Below the pieces are notes generated by a model that did not search any database, had not been told where the DNA came from, and worked only from the letters and a program-made list of their open reading frames with translations. Positions 35,624-45,508 of a stretch of DNA of 64,000 bases are shown here, piece after piece. This DNA is from Schaalia odontolytica (lineage in GTDB: Bacteria > Actinomycetota > Actinomycetes > Actinomycetales > Actinomycetaceae), in contig NZ_PKKM01000012.1 in the NCBI RefSeq assembly GCF_002847525.1, forward strand, positions 1-64,000, in the 5' to 3' direction. Each line of letters opens with the position of its first letter. Position 1 is the stretch's first letter. Made by a program: the position numbers and the translations under genes.

Positions 35624-38600
35624 GTGCACATCAACCACACGTGGTCGAAGGCTTCCAAGCCGGCCCAGCTGCTTGCCATGCTGGTCACGACCGCCCTCGT
35701 TATGCTCGGCGTCACGACGCTGCCCACATATGCGGCGGCCCCGACGCTCAAACTCGCCATCACACCCGACGAGACCTCGTACCTCTCCGGTGTTGAGCAG
35801 CGCTACGTTGTCGAGTTCGCCTGCGCCTCCACCACGGAGGACTGTCTCGACTCGGTCGTGACCATCACGCTGCCCCACACGGTGACCCCCGCGGGTGACC
35901 CGAACCCCGATTCGGCGCCCGACGGCGTCAACGCCACGGCCACCGCCGGCAAGAAGGTCGTCACCCCCACGATCAAGGCTCCGACCGCGGGCGCCGACGG
36001 CCTCGTCACCTACAACCTCGGAACAGTCGCCGCAGGCTCGTCGTTCCAGACGGTCCTGACCTTCACCGCCCCGCGCGGCGTGACCCCCGGCGGCTCCACC
36101 GTCACCCCGGTCGCGACCTTCACCTCGGGGGACAGCAAGGAAACCTCCCAGGCGACCGTCACGATCAAGTCCGAGCCGACGCCTCTCCTGAGCAAGACCG
36201 GCCCGGTCGCGACCCCCAAGAACGTCGACGTGACCTACCAGATCACGCCGAAGTACGACACTAACGTGGACGGCCTCAACGGCAAGTCCAACATGACCGA
36301 TGTCGTCATCACCGACCCGCTGCCGGCGTGCGCGAAGTACGTGTCCTCCTCGGCCTCGGGTAACACCAAGACGAACACGGCCGCGACCGTCGAGAGCTCC
36401 TACGACGCCGCGACCCACACCGTCACCTGGAACGTCGGCGACGTCAACCCCGCGTTCATGAACATCGTCCTGTCCGTCACCGTCCACTACGACGACACCT
36501 GCACGGATGAGACCGTCACCAACACCGCGAAGCTCACCGGCAAGGAGATGCACAACGAGACCAACGTTGTCACCGCCGACGCCTCCTTCACGCACCGCTT
36601 CGACAGCGAGATCCGCTACGGCGGCGGCTTCAACAAGCGCGCCATGAGCCAGTTCGAGCGTGGCAAGCAGGGTAACTGGCTGTACAGCTACTCCAACAAC
36701 TCCAACGTCCCGGTCGTCATGGAGTACACCGACTACCTGACCTGTGGCCTCGTGTCGCCGACCGATGGCTCCAAGGACTGCGACAAGCCCCTCATGCGCG
36801 TCAAGACGATCGACACCCAGACGACGACGCCCATCGAGATCACCTACTGGACCAACAAGGGCAACACCGGCACTCAGACCGTCTACCGCGGCAAGGCATT
36901 CGACTTCTCCTCCTTCGCCGCCGACGAGTACCTGACCGTCTTCCACTACAAGCAGACGATCCCCGCCGGTGAGTCCTCGATCCTCAACGTCGCCGGCCCC
37001 GTCGGTGCAGGCACCCCCACGACCGAGGACGGCACGACCTACGTCGAGGCCGACACCAACTCCGCCGCATGGAAGGCCGGCAAGTCCGACCAGTACGTGC
37101 GCGTCCAGAACTGTGTCACCGACTGGTCCATGAAGTCCCTCGACGGCTCCCGATCTATCCAGATCCCCGCCGACGACTACTGCGACATCCTCACCCTGGG
37201 CACCGCGCTGCCCAAGTACTACAACGCCAAGTCCACCATCAAGGGCAACCTGGCGTCCCCCGGCTCCGAGGTTACCTTCAGCGTCACCGCGAACAACACC
37301 TCGACCGTCGTTGACTCCCAGCCCGTCATCTCCGACCTGCTGCCCTGCGGCATGACCTTCGTCGAGGACTCCGTCACCGGCGGTCCCGCAGGTAAGGAAA
37401 AGACCGTCACGGTCCGCGACGTCACCGACGCCACCGGCTGCACCCGCCAGCTCGTCCAGGTCACCTGGCCCGGCTACCAGACCAAGGGTGGCACCACCAT
37501 CCAGCTGCGCGGCAAGGTCGGCCCCTCGATGAGCGCCGGCACGCACAAGAACGAGGCCTACATCTCCGCGGCCGAACCCGAGTACGCGCTGACCTCCAAG
37601 AAGACCACGATCTGCTTCTACGGCTCCACCGACGACACCTACGACGTCAACGGTGATGGCAATACGGCCGACCAGGTTTGCCCCGTCTCCTCGACCTTCA
37701 CGGTCTCCGAGCAGGCTGGCGCCGACGTCGTCCTCGAGAGCCTCGGCTCCGTGGAAGGCTCGACCTACAAGAAGTACACCGACGGCGTGTCCATGATCCG
37801 CCAGGGTGAAGACGGCCAGTACCGCATCACCCCCACCAACTCCGGTAACGCGGACCTGTCCGACATGACCGTGTACGGCATCCTGCCCCATGTTGGTGAC
37901 ACCGCCATCCAGGGCGGTGACTCCCGTGGCTCCGAGTGGGCACCCATCCTCACTGGCCCCCTCCAGGTCGGCGCAGGCACGGGCATCGACCCCTCGCAGG
38001 TCACCATCGAGTACTCCACCTCCTACAACCCCTGCCGCGGCGAAGTCATGAACCAGGGCGACGCCATGGCAGCAGGCCCCGCCGGATGCGACAACAACTG
38101 GACCACCACCCCGGCCTCGTGGGCCGACGTGAAGTCCTACCGCATCTACATCAACGGCAAGACCACCCCGATCAAGGCCGGCGCATCGATCCCGATCATC
38201 GCGCCCATCAAGGCCCCCGATAACGCGACCGGCATCGCCTACGAGTCCGTCGCGATCGCGGCCACCCAGGCCTCGAACAACCGCGCCATCCTGCCCGCCG
38301 AGCCGATCAAGGTCGCCATGGCCCTCGCGCTCGACGTCGCCCTCAACAAGACCGTCGTCTCCGATGCCTCCAACCTGAAGCCCGGAGACCAGGTCACCTA
38401 CCGCATCGACGCCGGCAACATCGGCCAGGGCAAGGCCCCCGACCTCAAGGTCAAGGAAGCCTTCCCCGCAGGCACCACCTTCGTGTCCGCCGAGACGCAC
38501 AAGTGCACCTCGGGCTACACCACGGGCCTGCCGCAGGAATGTAAGGGCACCGACGAGGCCGGCACCTTCGACGGCACCACGTGGACGATCGGCGACATGC

Positions 38601-41600
38601 TCGCCGGCGAATACGCCTCGCTCTTCGTGACCGTCACGCTGAACGCCGACACCGACGGCAAGACACTCAACAACACGGCCGCCTTCGTGAACCCGCCCGA
38701 GTACGACCTCGTGCCCGGCAACAACTCCTCTTCGGCGTCCATCACCGTCAAGCACCGCCTCTCCGGCAAGGTGTACTACGACGCGAACGAGTCCTCCTCG
38801 TTCGACAATGGTGAGGACCCCTTCAAGGACATCACGGTCGAGCTGGTCGGCGCCGACGGTAACGTCGTCGCCACCACCAAGACCGACGCGGACGGCAACT
38901 ACTCCTTCACCGGCCTCGACGCCGGAACCTACACGGTCAAGGTCACCAAGGCTGGCGAGCTCGCCGAGCTGACCCAGACCGAGGATCCGGATGGCACGAA
39001 GGACAACGCCTCCGGCGCGATCACCCTCAACACCGACAACCCGGTCCGCGAGAACGTCAACTTCGGATACATTAAGAAGCACGCGATCTCCGGCACCGTC
39101 TACCTCGACCAGAACCGCGACAAGACGAAGAACACGGGCGATATCGACCTGTCCGGCGTCACCGTGAAGCTGCTCGACAAGGACGGCAACGTCGTGGCTA
39201 CTACGACGACCGACGCGAATGGCAACTACTCCTTCACCGGCCTGAACGACGGTACCTACACCGTCCAGGTCGACAAGACCGGCCCGCTGGCGGACAAGGA
39301 GCAGACCGAGGATCCCTCGGGTAAGGCCGACTCGCGCTCGCAGGCGATCACCTTCACACGCACCGACCCGGATGTCATCAACGTCAACTTCGGCTACGCC
39401 GAGGACTACACCGTCTCCGGCACCGTCTACTACGACAAGGACCGCTCCGAGACCCTCAACAACTCCGAGCCCGGCTTCGACGGCATCACCGTGAACCTGC
39501 TCGGCGAGGACGGCTCGGTCGTCGCGACGACCACGACGAAGGCAGACGGCACGTACTCCTTCTCCAAGCTGCCCGCCGGCAAGTACACCGTCAAGGTGGA
39601 GCCCTCCGACCTCCTCAAGAAGCTCGAGCAGACCGAGGACCCGGACGGCACCAAGGACCACACCTCCGGCGTCGTCCAGGTGAACCACGACAACCCCTCC
39701 GTGAAGAACGTGAACTTTGGTTACGCCACGAACTACACGATCAAGGGCACCGTCTACCGTGACGCCGACCGCTCCGAGTCCCTCGAGGACGGCGAGAAGC
39801 TCTACCAGGGTGTGACCGTCGACCTCCTCGACTCGGACGGTAACGTCGTGGCCACCACGACCACCGACGCCAAGGGCGCCTACGCGTTCACCAACCTCGA
39901 GGAAGGCACCTACAAGGTCCGCGTCCACAAGGAAGGCCCCATCGCCGACCTCGTCCAGACCGAGGACCCCGACGCCACCAAGGACAACACCTCCGGTGAC
40001 ATCACCCTCGAGCTGAACGACCCGATCAAGGAGAACGTCAACTTCGGGTACATCTCGAACAACTCGATCTCCGGCACGGTCTACCGCGACGACAACCGCT
40101 CCAACTCCCTCAACGGGGGAGAGGCCGGCTACCCCGAGCAGACGGTCCAGCTCCTCGATAAGGACGGACAGGTCATCGCGACCACCACGACCGACGCCAA
40201 CGGCAACTACTCCTTCGACAACCTGCCCGACGGCACCTACTCCGTCAAGGTCGTCAAGGACGGAGCCCACACCGACCTCGAGCAGACTGAGGACCCGGAC
40301 GGCACCAAGGACAGCGCCTCCGAGCCCATCGTCCTGAACGAGGACAACCCGACGAAGAAGAACGTCAACTTCGGCTACGTGCCCGACTACTTCATCAAGG
40401 GCACCATCTACCGTGATGGCAACCGCTCCGGCGCGCTAGACACGGATGAGAAGCTCTACGAGGGCGTGACGGTCAACCTGGTCGACGCCGACGGCAACGT
40501 CGTCGCCACCACCACGACCGACGAGAAGGGCAACTACTCCTTCGACAAGCTCCCCGCCGGCACCTACTCCGTCAAGGTCGTCAAGGATGGCCCCATCGCC
40601 GGCCTCGAGCAGACCGGTGACCCGGACGCCACGAAGGACAACGCCTCCGAGCCCATCACGCTGAACAACGACAACCCGTCCAAGACGGACGTCAACTTCG
40701 GCTACGTGAACAACAACTCCCTGTCGGGCACCGTCTACCGCGATGACTCGCGCAACGGCGACCAGGACGGCACCGAACCCGGATACTCCGGTGTGACGGT
40801 CCAGCTCCTCGACAAGGACGGCAACGTCGTGGGTACCACGACGACCGACAAGGACGGCAAGTACTCCTTCTCCAAGCTGCCCGACGGCACCTACTCCGTC
40901 AAGGTCGTCAAGGACGGCGAGCTCGCCGACACCGAGCAGACCGAGGACCCGGACGCGAACAAGGACAACGCCTCCGAACCGGTGACCCTGGGCGAGGACA
41001 ACCCCTCCAAGGACAACATCGACTTCGGATACGTTCCCGACTACTCGATCCACGGCCTCGTCTACCGAGACGGTGACCGCTCCGAGTCGCACGGCGCGGG
41101 CGAGAAGGGCTACGCCAACCAGACCGTCGAGCTGCGCGACAAGGACGGCAAGGTCGTCGCGACCACCACGACGGATGAGAACGGTGCCTACTCCTTCGAG
41201 AAGCTGCCCGCCGGCGACTACACCGTGAAGGTCGTCAAGGACGGTGCCCTCACCGACCTCGACCAGACGGAGGACCCGGACTCCACCAAGGACTCCACCT
41301 CCGGCGTCATCTCGCTGAGCAACGACCACCGCACCCAGACGGACGTCAACTTCGGCTACATCGCCAACAACTCCATCAACGGCACCATCTACCGCGACGG
41401 CGACCGCGACGGAAAGAAGGGCGACACCGAAGGACGCTACTCCGGCGTGACGGTCCAGCTCCTCGACAAGGACGGCAAGGTCATCGCCACCACGACGACC
41501 GACAAGGACGGCAAGTACTCCTTCGAGCACCTGCCCGACGGCACCTACTCCGTCAAGGTCGTCAAGGACGGTGCCCTCACCGACACCGACCAGACCGGCG

Positions 41601-42475
41601 ACCCCGACAACAAGCTGGACAACGCGTCCGAGCCGATCACCCTCGACGAGAAGAACCCCACCAAGGGTGACGTCGACTTCGGCTACGTCCCGAACAACAC
41701 CATTAAGGGCACCGTCTACCGCGACGACAACCGCGACAAGACGATCGACGGTGACGAGCCCGGCCTCGAGCGTGTGAGCGTCCAGCTCCTCGACGAGGAC
41801 GGCAAGGTCATCCAGACCCTCGACACCGACGCGGACGGCAACTACGCCTTCCAGCACCTGCCCGACGGCAAGTACACCGTCAAGGTTGTGCGCTCCTCGT
41901 CCATCAAGGACTACGACCAGACCGAGGACCCCGACGCCACCATCGACGACACCTCCGCGGTGTACACGATGGGCCCGGAGAACTCCCTGCAGGAAAAGGT
42001 CAACTTCGGCTACGTCCCGGACTACTCGATCGCCGGTCGCGTCTACCGCGACTCCGACAAGTCCGGCTCCTACACCGACGGTGAAGAGACCTTCTCCGGC
42101 GTGACGGTCGACCTGCTCGACAAGGACGGCAACGTCGTGGCCACCACGACGACCGACAAGGACGGCAACTACTCCTTCGAGAAGCTGCCCGCCGGCACCT
42201 ACCGCGTCAAGGTCCACCCGGACGGCGACCTCGCCGGCCTCGACCAGACCGAGGACCCGGACGGCATCGCCGACTCCATGTCCGGTGAGATCACGATCGG
42301 CTTCGACAACCAGAAGGTCACCGGCGTGAACTTCGGTTACGTCGCGCCCGACGTCCCGGCCACCAAGCCGAAGAAGGGCCTCGCCCGCACCGGCTTCGAC
42401 GGCCTGATCGGCGGTGCTGGCCTGGGAGCGGCCGTCGTTGGCGGCATGTTCCTGTGGATGCGTCGCCGTCGCTAG
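35624..42475 (+). CDS. LARTG-anchored surface adhesin with 11 SdrD_B-like modules
   Basis: 2283 residues from a GTG behind AGGAGAAGG. A signal peptide (LLAMLVTTALVMLGVTTLP) is followed by about 1000 residues of DUF11-like and Ig-like adhesin domains (for example VTYQITPKYDTNVDG, VTFSVTANNTSTVVDSQPVISDLLP). Eleven tandem modules of about 108 residues occupy about 1045-2240. Each starts like ISGTVYRDDNRS, carries DKDGNVVATTTTDANGNYSF (a Ca-binding DxDxN-type loop) and ends near NVNFGYV. The C-terminus is a sortase signal: LARTG, a helix, RRRR. It should form a long calcium-stiffened stalk on the wall. It has its own terminator. Confidence 0.92.
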   Translation: MHINHTWSKASKPAQLLAMLVTTALVMLGVTTLPTYAAAPTLKLAITPDETSYLSGVEQRYVVEFACASTTEDCLDSVVTITLPHTVTPAGDPNPDSAPDGVNATATAGKKVVTPTIKAPTAGADGLVTYNLGTVAAGSSFQTVLTFTAPRGVTPGGSTVTPVATFTSGDSKETSQATVTIKSEPTPLLSKTGPVATPKNVDVTYQITPKYDTNVDGLNGKSNMTDVVITDPLPACAKYVSSSASGNTKTNTAATVESSYDAATHTVTWNVGDVNPAFMNIVLSVTVHYDDTCTDETVTNTAKLTGKEMHNETNVVTADASFTHRFDSEIRYGGGFNKRAMSQFERGKQGNWLYSYSNNSNVPVVMEYTDYLTCGLVSPTDGSKDCDKPLMRVKTIDTQTTTPIEITYWTNKGNTGTQTVYRGKAFDFSSFAADEYLTVFHYKQTIPAGESSILNVAGPVGAGTPTTEDGTTYVEADTNSAAWKAGKSDQYVRVQNCVTDWSMKSLDGSRSIQIPADDYCDILTLGTALPKYYNAKSTIKGNLASPGSEVTFSVTANNTSTVVDSQPVISDLLPCGMTFVEDSVTGGPAGKEKTVTVRDVTDATGCTRQLVQVTWPGYQTKGGTTIQLRGKVGPSMSAGTHKNEAYISAAEPEYALTSKKTTICFYGSTDDTYDVNGDGNTADQVCPVSSTFTVSEQAGADVVLESLGSVEGSTYKKYTDGVSMIRQGEDGQYRITPTNSGNADLSDMTVYGILPHVGDTAIQGGDSRGSEWAPILTGPLQVGAGTGIDPSQVTIEYSTSYNPCRGEVMNQGDAMAAGPAGCDNNWTTTPASWADVKSYRIYINGKTTPIKAGASIPIIAPIKAPDNATGIAYESVAIAATQASNNRAILPAEPIKVAMALALDVALNKTVVSDASNLKPGDQVTYRIDAGNIGQGKAPDLKVKEAFPAGTTFVSAETHKCTSGYTTGLPQECKGTDEAGTFDGTTWTIGDMLAGEYASLFVTVTLNADTDGKTLNNTAAFVNPPEYDLVPGNNSSSASITVKHRLSGKVYYDANESSSFDNGEDPFKDITVELVGADGNVVATTKTDADGNYSFTGLDAGTYTVKVTKAGELAELTQTEDPDGTKDNASGAITLNTDNPVRENVNFGYIKKHAISGTVYLDQNRDKTKNTGDIDLSGVTVKLLDKDGNVVATTTTDANGNYSFTGLNDGTYTVQVDKTGPLADKEQTEDPSGKADSRSQAITFTRTDPDVINVNFGYAEDYTVSGTVYYDKDRSETLNNSEPGFDGITVNLLGEDGSVVATTTTKADGTYSFSKLPAGKYTVKVEPSDLLKKLEQTEDPDGTKDHTSGVVQVNHDNPSVKNVNFGYATNYTIKGTVYRDADRSESLEDGEKLYQGVTVDLLDSDGNVVATTTTDAKGAYAFTNLEEGTYKVRVHKEGPIADLVQTEDPDATKDNTSGDITLELNDPIKENVNFGYISNNSISGTVYRDDNRSNSLNGGEAGYPEQTVQLLDKDGQVIATTTTDANGNYSFDNLPDGTYSVKVVKDGAHTDLEQTEDPDGTKDSASEPIVLNEDNPTKKNVNFGYVPDYFIKGTIYRDGNRSGALDTDEKLYEGVTVNLVDADGNVVATTTTDEKGNYSFDKLPAGTYSVKVVKDGPIAGLEQTGDPDATKDNASEPITLNNDNPSKTDVNFGYVNNNSLSGTVYRDDSRNGDQDGTEPGYSGVTVQLLDKDGNVVGTTTTDKDGKYSFSKLPDGTYSVKVVKDGELADTEQTEDPDANKDNASEPVTLGEDNPSKDNIDFGYVPDYSIHGLVYRDGDRSESHGAGEKGYANQTVELRDKDGKVVATTTTDENGAYSFEKLPAGDYTVKVVKDGALTDLDQTEDPDSTKDSTSGVISLSNDHRTQTDVNFGYIANNSINGTIYRDGDRDGKKGDTEGRYSGVTVQLLDKDGKVIATTTTDKDGKYSFEHLPDGTYSVKVVKDGALTDTDQTGDPDNKLDNASEPITLDEKNPTKGDVDFGYVPNNTIKGTVYRDDNRDKTIDGDEPGLERVSVQLLDEDGKVIQTLDTDADGNYAFQHLPDGKYTVKVVRSSSIKDYDQTEDPDATIDDTSAVYTMGPENSLQEKVNFGYVPDYSIAGRVYRDSDKSGSYTDGEETFSGVTVDLLDKDGNVVATTTTDKDGNYSFEKLPAGTYRVKVHPDGDLAGLDQTEDPDGIADSMSGEITIGFDNQKVTGVNFGYVAPDVPATKPKKGLARTGFDGLIGGAGLGAAVVGGMFLWMRRRR

Positions 42476-42522
42476 GACTGAGGATCATTCGGCCTGAGCC
42501 TCGACGAGGCAGTGGCTGAGTG

Positions 42523-42552
42523 AGGGGCGGGTACTTCGGTACCCGCCCCTTT
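42523..42552 (+). terminator. Intrinsic terminator after the adhesin
   Basis: AGGGGCGGGTAC and GTACCCGCCCCT pair exactly around a TTCG tetraloop, then TTT. A stable hairpin 47 bp past the stop. Confidence 0.85.
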
Positions 42553-42589
42553 GGCGTACCCGGGTGCCTGCTGGGCCGGGCTGCTTGGT

Positions 42590-42691
42590 GTGCCAGTGGG
42601 CGGCGGCCCGCCCGCGAGCCGTCCGCGCCGCGAGCTTCGCTCGGTGCGTCGTCTCGAAGCCCGGCCAGGCCCCGCCGCCACCCACCGGCAC
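42590..42691 (+). repeat. 102-bp fold-back element, copy 3
   Basis: Arms GTGCCAGTGGGCGGCGGC (42590-42607) and GCCGCCACCCACCGGCAC (42674-42691) pair at all but a few positions. The core and 3' half match copies 2 and 4. It is followed by a 3' half-copy at 42757-42808. The gap 42476-43363 (888 bp) holds only repeats and terminators. Confidence 0.85.
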
Positions 42692-42756
42692 CGCAGCCAG
42701 GCCCTCCGGACCCTCCGGCGCCCTCCACACCAGTGGTGCCTGGTGTGCTGATGGGC

Positions 42757-42808
42757 GCGGCGCGTCGTCTCGAAGCCCGGCCAGGCCCCGCCACCGCCCA
42801 CGGGCACC
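42757..42808 (+). repeat. Truncated 3' half of the fold-back element
   Basis: It carries GCGCGTCGTCTCGAAGCCCG, then the common tail to CCCACGGGCAC, but lacks the 5' half. GCCAGGCCCCGCCACCGC-like units are then repeated to about 42840, suggesting slippage or recombination between copies. Confidence 0.7.
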
Positions 42809-42859
42809 GCGGCCAGGCCCCGCCACCGCAGCCAGGCCTCACCCCGCCCACGCCATAGT

Positions 42860-42950
42860 AATTTCGCATGCAATTCCCCTCCGGCATCGTGCTAGTCCGT
42901 ATCGATCTGCGATGCTGCGTCACTTGTGTTTTTGAATTGCATGCGAAATT
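42860..42950. repeat. 91-bp terminal-inverted-repeat element, copy 2
   Basis: Ends AATTTCGCATGCAATTC (42860-42876) and GAATTGCATGCGAAATT (42934-42950) are exact inverse copies, identical to the ends of the 7388 element. The interior is shorter and diverged. Confidence 0.8.
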
Positions 42951-43152
42951 GTCTGGCGCTGGCCCTGGCCCTGGCACCAACGCGAGCGCAGCATCCCGGT
43001 CCTGCGTTTTCTCGGTGCCCTCCACGCCGGTGGCGATGGGGGTTTTGCGCCATGCGAAGCCCTCTGGCGGTGTGTCGTCGGCGTGTCGGAGGCTTGGATG
43101 GCGCAATTCTCCCCGATCGGTGGAGCTGGATCTGCATCTGATGCTGATGTAA

Positions 43153-43229
43153 CGCCCAAACTACAGACCACCTCGGTGAAAAACGCTGAAAATGGGCTGT
43201 TATTGGCGAAGTGGTCTGCGATTTGGGCA
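43153..43229. repeat. Inverted-repeat element B, copy 2
   Basis: Arms 43153-43174 and 43208-43229 pair at 17 of 22 positions and match the 31940 element (CAGACCACCTC / GTGGTCTGCG). The spacer again reads GTGAAAAACGCTGAAAATGG. Upstream similarity to the 31.8-kb copy begins near 43030. Confidence 0.75.
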
Positions 43230-43310
43230 CAACGGCGTTTTGGCGTGGTGTGTTGCGCGCATGTGGGCCCCTAAACATGCGCGTTAACACCTTGAACAGC
43301 GCACGCAGAA

Positions 43311-43338
43311 GCGCCCGGGACCAGTCGGTCCCGGGCGC
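43311..43338 (-). terminator. Hairpin after the PAP2 gene
   Basis: GCGCCCGGGACC and GGTCCCGGGCGC pair exactly around AGTC, 26 bp beyond the stop of the minus-strand PAP2 gene. Confidence 0.65.
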
Positions 43339-43363
43339 CCCCGCAACAATTGAGCTCCGATAA

Positions 43364-44005
43364 CTAGCGGAACAACTTCAGGGCGTTGGGCCCAATCATG
43401 AACGGCTCCAAGATCATCGACGAGCCGAGACCCACGCTGAAGCCGGCGAGCACGTCGGTGACCCAGTGGACGCCCAGGTACAGGCGCGTCACGCAGATGA
43501 ACACGATGAGCGTCAGCGCCGCGGCCCACAGCAGGTAGCGCAGACGGCGGCCGAGGCGCGTCGTCGTCAGGACCAGCACCAGGGACACGAACAGCGCGGT
43601 CACGGCCGTCGCGTGACCCGATGGGAACGAGTAGCCGTCCTCGGTGATCAGGCGTAGCGCCTCCTCGGGACGGGGACGCTCGTACAGGTGCTTGATGATG
43701 AAGCTGTTTGCGGCCGAAAACACCACGGAACACAGGATGTACAGGGCATTCATGACCTTCTTGATGAACCACCACACGGCGCCCGCCACGACCAGCGCCA
43801 CGACGACCGCGCGCTTGGGGTCGAAGAGCCACGACGCACCCGTCATGAACGAGTTCATCGCCGGCGTGCGCGACGCGACGAAGTCAGACCACACCGTGGT
43901 GTCGATTGGCAGGGGACTCGTGATGAATCCGCCCGCGACGGCGACAGCCGCGACGAGGAGAAACCCGATGATCACGGGGGGAGTCAGAAGGCGACGAGCA
44001 ATCAT
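43364..44005 (-). CDS. PAP2-superfamily membrane phosphatase
   Basis: 213 residues with five or six membrane helices. The three acid-phosphatase motifs are present: KHLYERPRP (about 107-115), SFPSGH (about 127-132) and RLYLGVHWVTDV (about 170-181), with catalytic His in motifs II and III. Such enzymes dephosphorylate undecaprenyl pyrophosphate or phosphatidyl lipids at the outer face of the membrane. Given nearby MurJ and a PBP, recycling of undecaprenyl carrier is plausible but unproven. It is 20 bp downstream of the YchJ-like gene on the same strand and probably the last gene of the murJ-trxB transcript. Confidence 0.88.
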   Translation of the reverse strand: MIARRLLTPPVIIGFLLVAAVAVAGGFITSPLPIDTTVWSDFVASRTPAMNSFMTGASWLFDPKRAVVVALVVAGAVWWFIKKVMNALYILCSVVFSAANSFIIKHLYERPRPEEALRLITEDGYSFPSGHATAVTALFVSLVLVLTTTRLGRRLRYLLWAAALTLIVFICVTRLYLGVHWVTDVLAGFSVGLGSSMILEPFMIGPNALKLFR

Positions 44006-44025
44006 AGTGAAATCCTACCGTAGTG

Positions 44026-44457
44026 TCAGTCGTTGGCGCCGTACTCGTAGACCCAGCGCCCGGCTCGGCGTGAGAAGCGTGAATGCTCCCGCATCTGCCC
44101 GGATTCGCCAGTCGATACGTCCCGCCACGAGGCCACGAACGTCACGGTGCCCTCCTCGTCGGAAGGACCCCCGGCCTCGGCCCCCAGGATCTGCAAACCC
44201 GTCCACTGCGTCCCCTCCACCCAGTAGGGGGGAGCGGGGCGCGTGCGCGGGTGCCATGTGCGGAACAGGTAGTCCTCGTCGCGCAGCGCGAACGCCGTGT
44301 AGCGCGAACGCATGAGCGCCTCGGCGGTCGGAGCCACCTCGCCGTCCAGGTAGCGCCCGCAGCACTGCGCCAGCATCGCTCCCGACCCGCACGGGCAGGT
44401 ACGAGGCCGGGGCGCGCCAGCGCTCGCAGCGCCGGGAGCAGCGGGGGAGGAGGTCAC
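44026..44457 (-). CDS. YchJ-like (UPF0225) protein with SEC-C zinc motif
   Basis: 143 residues from a GTG that overlaps the trxB stop (GTGA). The N-terminus carries the SEC-C pattern [17 protein letters not shown], a zinc-binding knuckle. A single YchJ/NTF2-like domain follows ([51 protein letters not shown]). The family is widespread and without an established function. Translational coupling to trxB may only reflect operon packing. Confidence 0.88.
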   Translation of the reverse strand: MTSSPAAPGAASAGAPRPRTCPCGSGAMLAQCCGRYLDGEVAPTAEALMRSRYTAFALRDEDYLFRTWHPRTRPAPPYWVEGTQWTGLQILGAEAGGPSDEEGTVTFVASWRDVSTGESGQMREHSRFSRRAGRWVYEYGAND

Positions 44458-45491
44458 GCCTGGTCGCCCAGGGACGCCAGCCAGCGCTCCGCATCCAGGG
44501 CCGCACGGCAGCCGGAGCCGGCCGCCGTGATGGCCTGACGGTACGTGTGGTCCACGGCGTCACCGCACGCGAAGACGCCCGCGACGGACGTGCGCGTCGA
44601 CGGTTCGTCGACCGTGATGTAGCCGGCCTCGTCGAGGGCAACCTGGCCGCGCAGGAAGCCCGTGCGGGGCAGGTGTCCGATCGCGACGAACACGCCGTCC
44701 ACGGCGATCTCACGCGTGGAGCCATCCACCGTGGAGGTAAGGCGCAGGCCGGTGACGGCCTCGTCGCCCAGGACCTCCTCGACGGTCGCGTTCCACTCGA
44801 AGGAGATCTTCGGGTTGTTCAGGGCGCGCTCGGCCATGACGCGCGAGGCGCGCAGGGCGTCGCGGCGGTGCACGACGACGACCTCGGACGCGAAGTTCGT
44901 CAGGAAGGTGGCCTCCTCCATCGCGGAGTCGCCGCCGCCGATGACGGCCAGGCGACGATCCTTGAAGAAGAAGCCGTCGCAGGTCGCGCAGTAGGAGACG
45001 CCGCGGCCGGAGAACTCGTCCTCGCCGGGCACGTTCATGTGACGGTACTCCGAGCCGGTGGCCAGGATGACGGCACGCGCGTAGAAGACCTCGTCCTCGG
45101 TCGCCACGGCCTTCACGTCACCCTCGAGGTTGACGGCGATGACGTCCTCGTAGCGAATGTCCGCGCCGAACTTCTCGGCCTGCTCGCGCATGTTGTCCAT
45201 GAGCTCGGGGCCCTGAATGCCCTCCGGGAAACCGGGGAAGTTCTCGACCTCGGTCGTGTTCATGAGCGCGCCACCCGCGGCCAGCTGACCGGCCAGCACG
45301 ATGGGGGCGAGGCCGGCGCGGGCCGTGTAGACCGCAGCCGTGTAGCCGGCGGGGCCCGAGCCGACGATGACGACATCGTGGACGGTGGCGCCCTCGGGAA
45401 CATCAGCCGACGGGACCTGGACCTCGACGGCCTCGGGGGTCGAATCGGTGTTTTCGGCCGTCACAAGGCCTGGAATCGTCACGAAAGACAT
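44454..45491 (-). CDS. trxB: Thioredoxin-disulfide reductase
   Basis: 345 residues. The ATG at 45489-45491 is chosen because AAGGAGG precedes it by seven bases; an upstream in-frame ATG lacks this. FAD motif [20 protein letters not shown], redox-active CxxC in [16 protein letters not shown] motif [13 protein letters not shown] and the C-terminal [11 protein letters not shown] are all present. It reduces thioredoxin with NADPH. The N-terminus is about 40 residues longer than E. coli TrxB. No thioredoxin gene adjoins it, unlike the trxB-trxC pair of mycobacteria. 17 bp downstream of murJ. Confidence 0.95.
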   Translation of the reverse strand: MSFVTIPGLVTAENTDSTPEAVEVQVPSADVPEGATVHDVVIVGSGPAGYTAAVYTARAGLAPIVLAGQLAAGGALMNTTEVENFPGFPEGIQGPELMDNMREQAEKFGADIRYEDVIAVNLEGDVKAVATEDEVFYARAVILATGSEYRHMNVPGEDEFSGRGVSYCATCDGFFFKDRRLAVIGGGDSAMEEATFLTNFASEVVVVHRRDALRASRVMAERALNNPKISFEWNATVEEVLGDEAVTGLRLTSTVDGSTREIAVDGVFVAIGHLPRTGFLRGQVALDEAGYITVDEPSTRTSVAGVFACGDAVDHTYRQAITAAGSGCRAALDAERWLASLGDQA

Positions 45492-45508
45492 GCGTACCCT
45501 CCTTAGGG

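Noticed and set aside
35378..40270. A 1630-codon open frame on the minus strand opposite the adhesin gene
   Set aside because: It mirrors the repeat structure and codon bias of the plus-strand gene, runs into the DnaA-box region, and has no signal peptide, domain or ribosome site. The plus-strand product has recognisable modules and a sorting signal.
40436..42217. A 593-codon minus-strand frame opposite the adhesin modules
   Set aside because: It is the same artefact of G+C-rich third codon positions; its translation is Gly/Val/Asp-rich without recognisable folds.
42485..43106. Several overlapping frames of 110-260 codons after the adhesin
   Set aside because: All are translations of intergenic repeats (for example repeated PGFETTRRA-like peptides that also appear at 31.7 and 62.8 kb); no ribosome sites or domains.
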